NCBI GenBank assembly: GCA_007120675.1
Contig: SKNE01000145.1
Coordinates: forward strand, 1-16,342
Direction: 5' to 3'
DNA length: 16,342 nucleotides
From: Bacteroidales bacterium
GTDB taxonomy: Bacteria; Bacteroidota; Bacteroidia; Bacteroidales; UBA7960
Made by a program: the position numbers and the translations under genes. The notes under the pieces were generated by a model. That model searched no databases, was not told the origin of the DNA, and worked only from the letters and a program-made list of their open reading frames with translations. Below, piece after piece: positions 14,968 to 16,342 of this stretch; positions within the stretch are counted from its first letter, which is position 1, and each line of letters opens with the position of its first letter.

Positions 14968-16194
14968 ATGAAAATCCTAGTGCTCAATTGCGGAAGCTCT
15001 TCCATCAAGTATCAGCTGATCGACATGGCCAACAATGCGGAACTGCTGGCCAAAGGCCTCATCGAACGGGTGGGACTGAAAGACAGTGAGTTCAAGCATC
15101 AACCCAAGGGCAAGGAAGCCTATATGCTGATTCAGGACGTCAAAAACCACGAGGTCGGTATCAATTTGATCCTTAAAGCGCTGCTTGATCCAAATCATGG
15201 GATGATTGAGAGTGTGGACGACATCATTGCCGTCGGACACCGTGTCGCCCACGGTGGAGAAAGCTTCAGTGCCAGCGCACTCATCACCGAAGAAGTAAAG
15301 AAAAACATTGAAGCGGTCATTGAGCTGGCCCCCCTGCACAATCCGGCCAACCTGAAAGGGATCGTTTCCATGGAAAAGCTGGTGCCCACCGTACCGCAGG
15401 TGGCCGTGTTTGACACCGCCTTTCACCAGACCATACCACCCCACGCCTATATGTACGCCCTGCCCTACGAATTGTACGAAGAGGACAAGATCAGGCGTTA
15501 CGGCTTCCATGGCACCAGCCATAAATATGTGTTTGAGAAAGCCTGCGATGCCCTTTTCATGCGAAAGGACCACGTAAAGGCCATCACTTGCCACCTTGGA
15601 AATGGCGCCTCTGTGGCAGCCATCAAAAACGGCAAATCGGTCGACACCTCCATGGGGCTTACCCCGGTGGAAGGCCTGATCATGGGCACGCGCACAGGCG
15701 ACCTGGACCTGGGTGCCCTGCTCTATATCATGAAGAAAAAAGGGCTTAGCGTCGATGAGGCCAACAACCTGATCAACAAGAAGAGCGGTGTGCTCGGCAT
15801 CAGCGGCATCACCAATGACATGCGCGACATCGAAAACGCAGCCTGGAAAGAGGGGGACAAAAAAGCCCAGCTGGCGCTGGATATGTACTTCTACCGCATC
15901 ATCAAATACATCGGTGCCTATGCGGCCGCCATGGGTGGGATTGACCTGCTCATATTCACCGGAGGCGTGGGAGAGAACGGACCTGAGACCAGGGAGGAGA
16001 TTTGTAAAAACCTGGAGTTTCTCGGGATACAATTCGACGTGGAGAAGAACACCGGACTTCGTGGAAAGCTGGAAATGATATCCAAACACGAGTCCCGGGT
16101 CAAGGTGATGGTGGTGCCAACCAACGAAGAGCTGGTGATCGCCCACGATACACTCCGCGTGGTAACCCAACATGATAACAACGAAGAGATCTGA
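14968..16194 (+). CDS. ackA: Acetate kinase
   Basis: Cytoplasmic enzyme of 408 residues that makes ATP and acetate from acetyl phosphate and ADP, and works in reverse. It has the ASKHA fold. The N-terminal phosphate region is VLNCGSSSIKY (5-15) with N7. The substrate residues are R92 (GHRVAHGG), H124 (LHNP), D149 (VFDTAFHQ), H181 (GFHGTSH), N212 (LGNGAS) and R242 (GTRTGD). The adenosine motif is TGGVGENGPE (331-340), and the terminal NEE is at 386-388. All correspond, with a shift of one to a few residues, to catalytic positions described for Methanosarcina AckA. Length is normal for the family. The leader between pta and ackA is A-rich with no Shine-Dalgarno site, a common Bacteroidota pattern. 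No T-rich terminator follows; GC-rich hairpins begin 14 nt after the stop. Confidence 0.97.
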   Translation: MKILVLNCGSSSIKYQLIDMANNAELLAKGLIERVGLKDSEFKHQPKGKEAYMLIQDVKNHEVGINLILKALLDPNHGMIESVDDIIAVGHRVAHGGESFSASALITEEVKKNIEAVIELAPLHNPANLKGIVSMEKLVPTVPQVAVFDTAFHQTIPPHAYMYALPYELYEEDKIRRYGFHGTSHKYVFEKACDALFMRKDHVKAITCHLGNGASVAAIKNGKSVDTSMGLTPVEGLIMGTRTGDLDLGALLYIMKKKGLSVDEANNLINKKSGVLGISGITNDMRDIENAAWKEGDKKAQLALDMYFYRIIKYIGAYAAAMGGIDLLIFTGGVGENGPETREEICKNLEFLGIQFDVEKNTGLRGKLEMISKHESRVKVMVVPTNEELVIAHDTLRVVTQHDNNEEI

Positions 16195-16207
16195 TCACCC
16201 AATAACC

Positions 16208-16342
16208 GCGCCGCCTGATTCGCGGGCAGCGCAGCGTTCCGGCGAGACTCATGCCCGTAATGACGACCAGAATGCGGCCGCACGGTGCGGCTGCGAATCA
16301 CACCGTAGCCCGAGGGAAAAGAGAACACCTCGGGGACGGGAC
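16208..16342. other. GC-rich intergenic tail with several inverted repeats
   Basis: Three foldable elements are visible. The first is GCGC.GCC / GGC.GCGC with one C-A mismatch (16208-16232, 9-nt loop). The second is GCCGCAC / GTGCGGC around a single G (16277-16291). The third is CCCGAGG / CCTCGGG (16309-16315 and 16328-16334). In addition GATTCGC (16217-16223) pairs with GCGAATC (16293-16299) across the second element. None is followed by a T-run. The first could act as a terminator for pta-ackA, or the whole could be a structured or dispersed repeat cut by the window edge. No gene is supported here. Confidence 0.5.

Noticed and set aside
15918..16328. Minus-strand open frame of 136 codons at the right end
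   Set aside because: Most of it is antisense to ackA, and the remainder covers the hairpin-rich tail; no family resemblance.
1..16342. tRNA, rRNA, insertion sequence, phage or toxin-antitoxin genes
   Set aside because: Reading through intergenic parts and all larger frames showed none; nearly all sequence is accounted for by housekeeping genes.

Overview
The window looks like ordinary chromosome from a member of the Bacteroidota, most likely a Bacteroidales-type anaerobe or fermenter with a fairly high-GC genome. Three things point there. The cluster DUF4271 - hemD - rnpA - yidD - S41 protease is characteristic of the phylum. Several upstream regions carry the Bacteroidota sigma factor signature (TTTG or TTG, about 19 nt, then TAnnTTTG). 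Shine-Dalgarno sites are mostly weak or absent. I assign no genus.

Layout. Positions 1-2702 (minus strand) hold a long-chain acyl-CoA ligase followed 9 nt later by a bile acid:sodium symporter (BASS) family transporter that runs off the left edge. A 231-bp divergent intergenic region carries a near-perfect promoter for the ligase. Positions 2934-7751 (plus strand) hold a two-domain universal stress protein, aspartyl-tRNA synthetase (aspS) and an ABC-F ATPase. Positions 7752-7963 lie between convergent genes and contain five tandem copies of a GC-rich repeat of about 33 bp. Positions 7964 to about 13686 (minus strand) form a compact run in transcription order: DUF4271 membrane protein, hemD, rnpA, yidD, an S41 C-terminal processing protease and an O-antigen ligase-like membrane protein. 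Gaps are short, and two of the junctions are ATGA overlaps. From 13910 (plus strand) pta and ackA form the acetate-producing operon behind a consensus promoter. The last 148 bp are GC-rich, rich in inverted repeats and without a convincing gene.

How the genes fit together. pta and ackA turn acetyl-CoA into acetate with ATP formation. The hemD-rnpA-yidD-S41-ligase run combines tetrapyrrole synthesis, tRNA processing, membrane protein insertion, envelope proteolysis and surface glycan assembly. It looks like a housekeeping and envelope operon. The ligase/BASS pair may concern activation and import of hydrophobic carboxylates, but the substrate cannot be read from sequence.

I found no CRISPR array, insertion sequence, phage gene, toxin-antitoxin pair, tRNA or rRNA. 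I see no convincing undescribed system. The least explained items are the tandem repeat between the convergent genes, the conserved large extracytoplasmic insert of the O-antigen ligase-like protein, and the structured tail after ackA.
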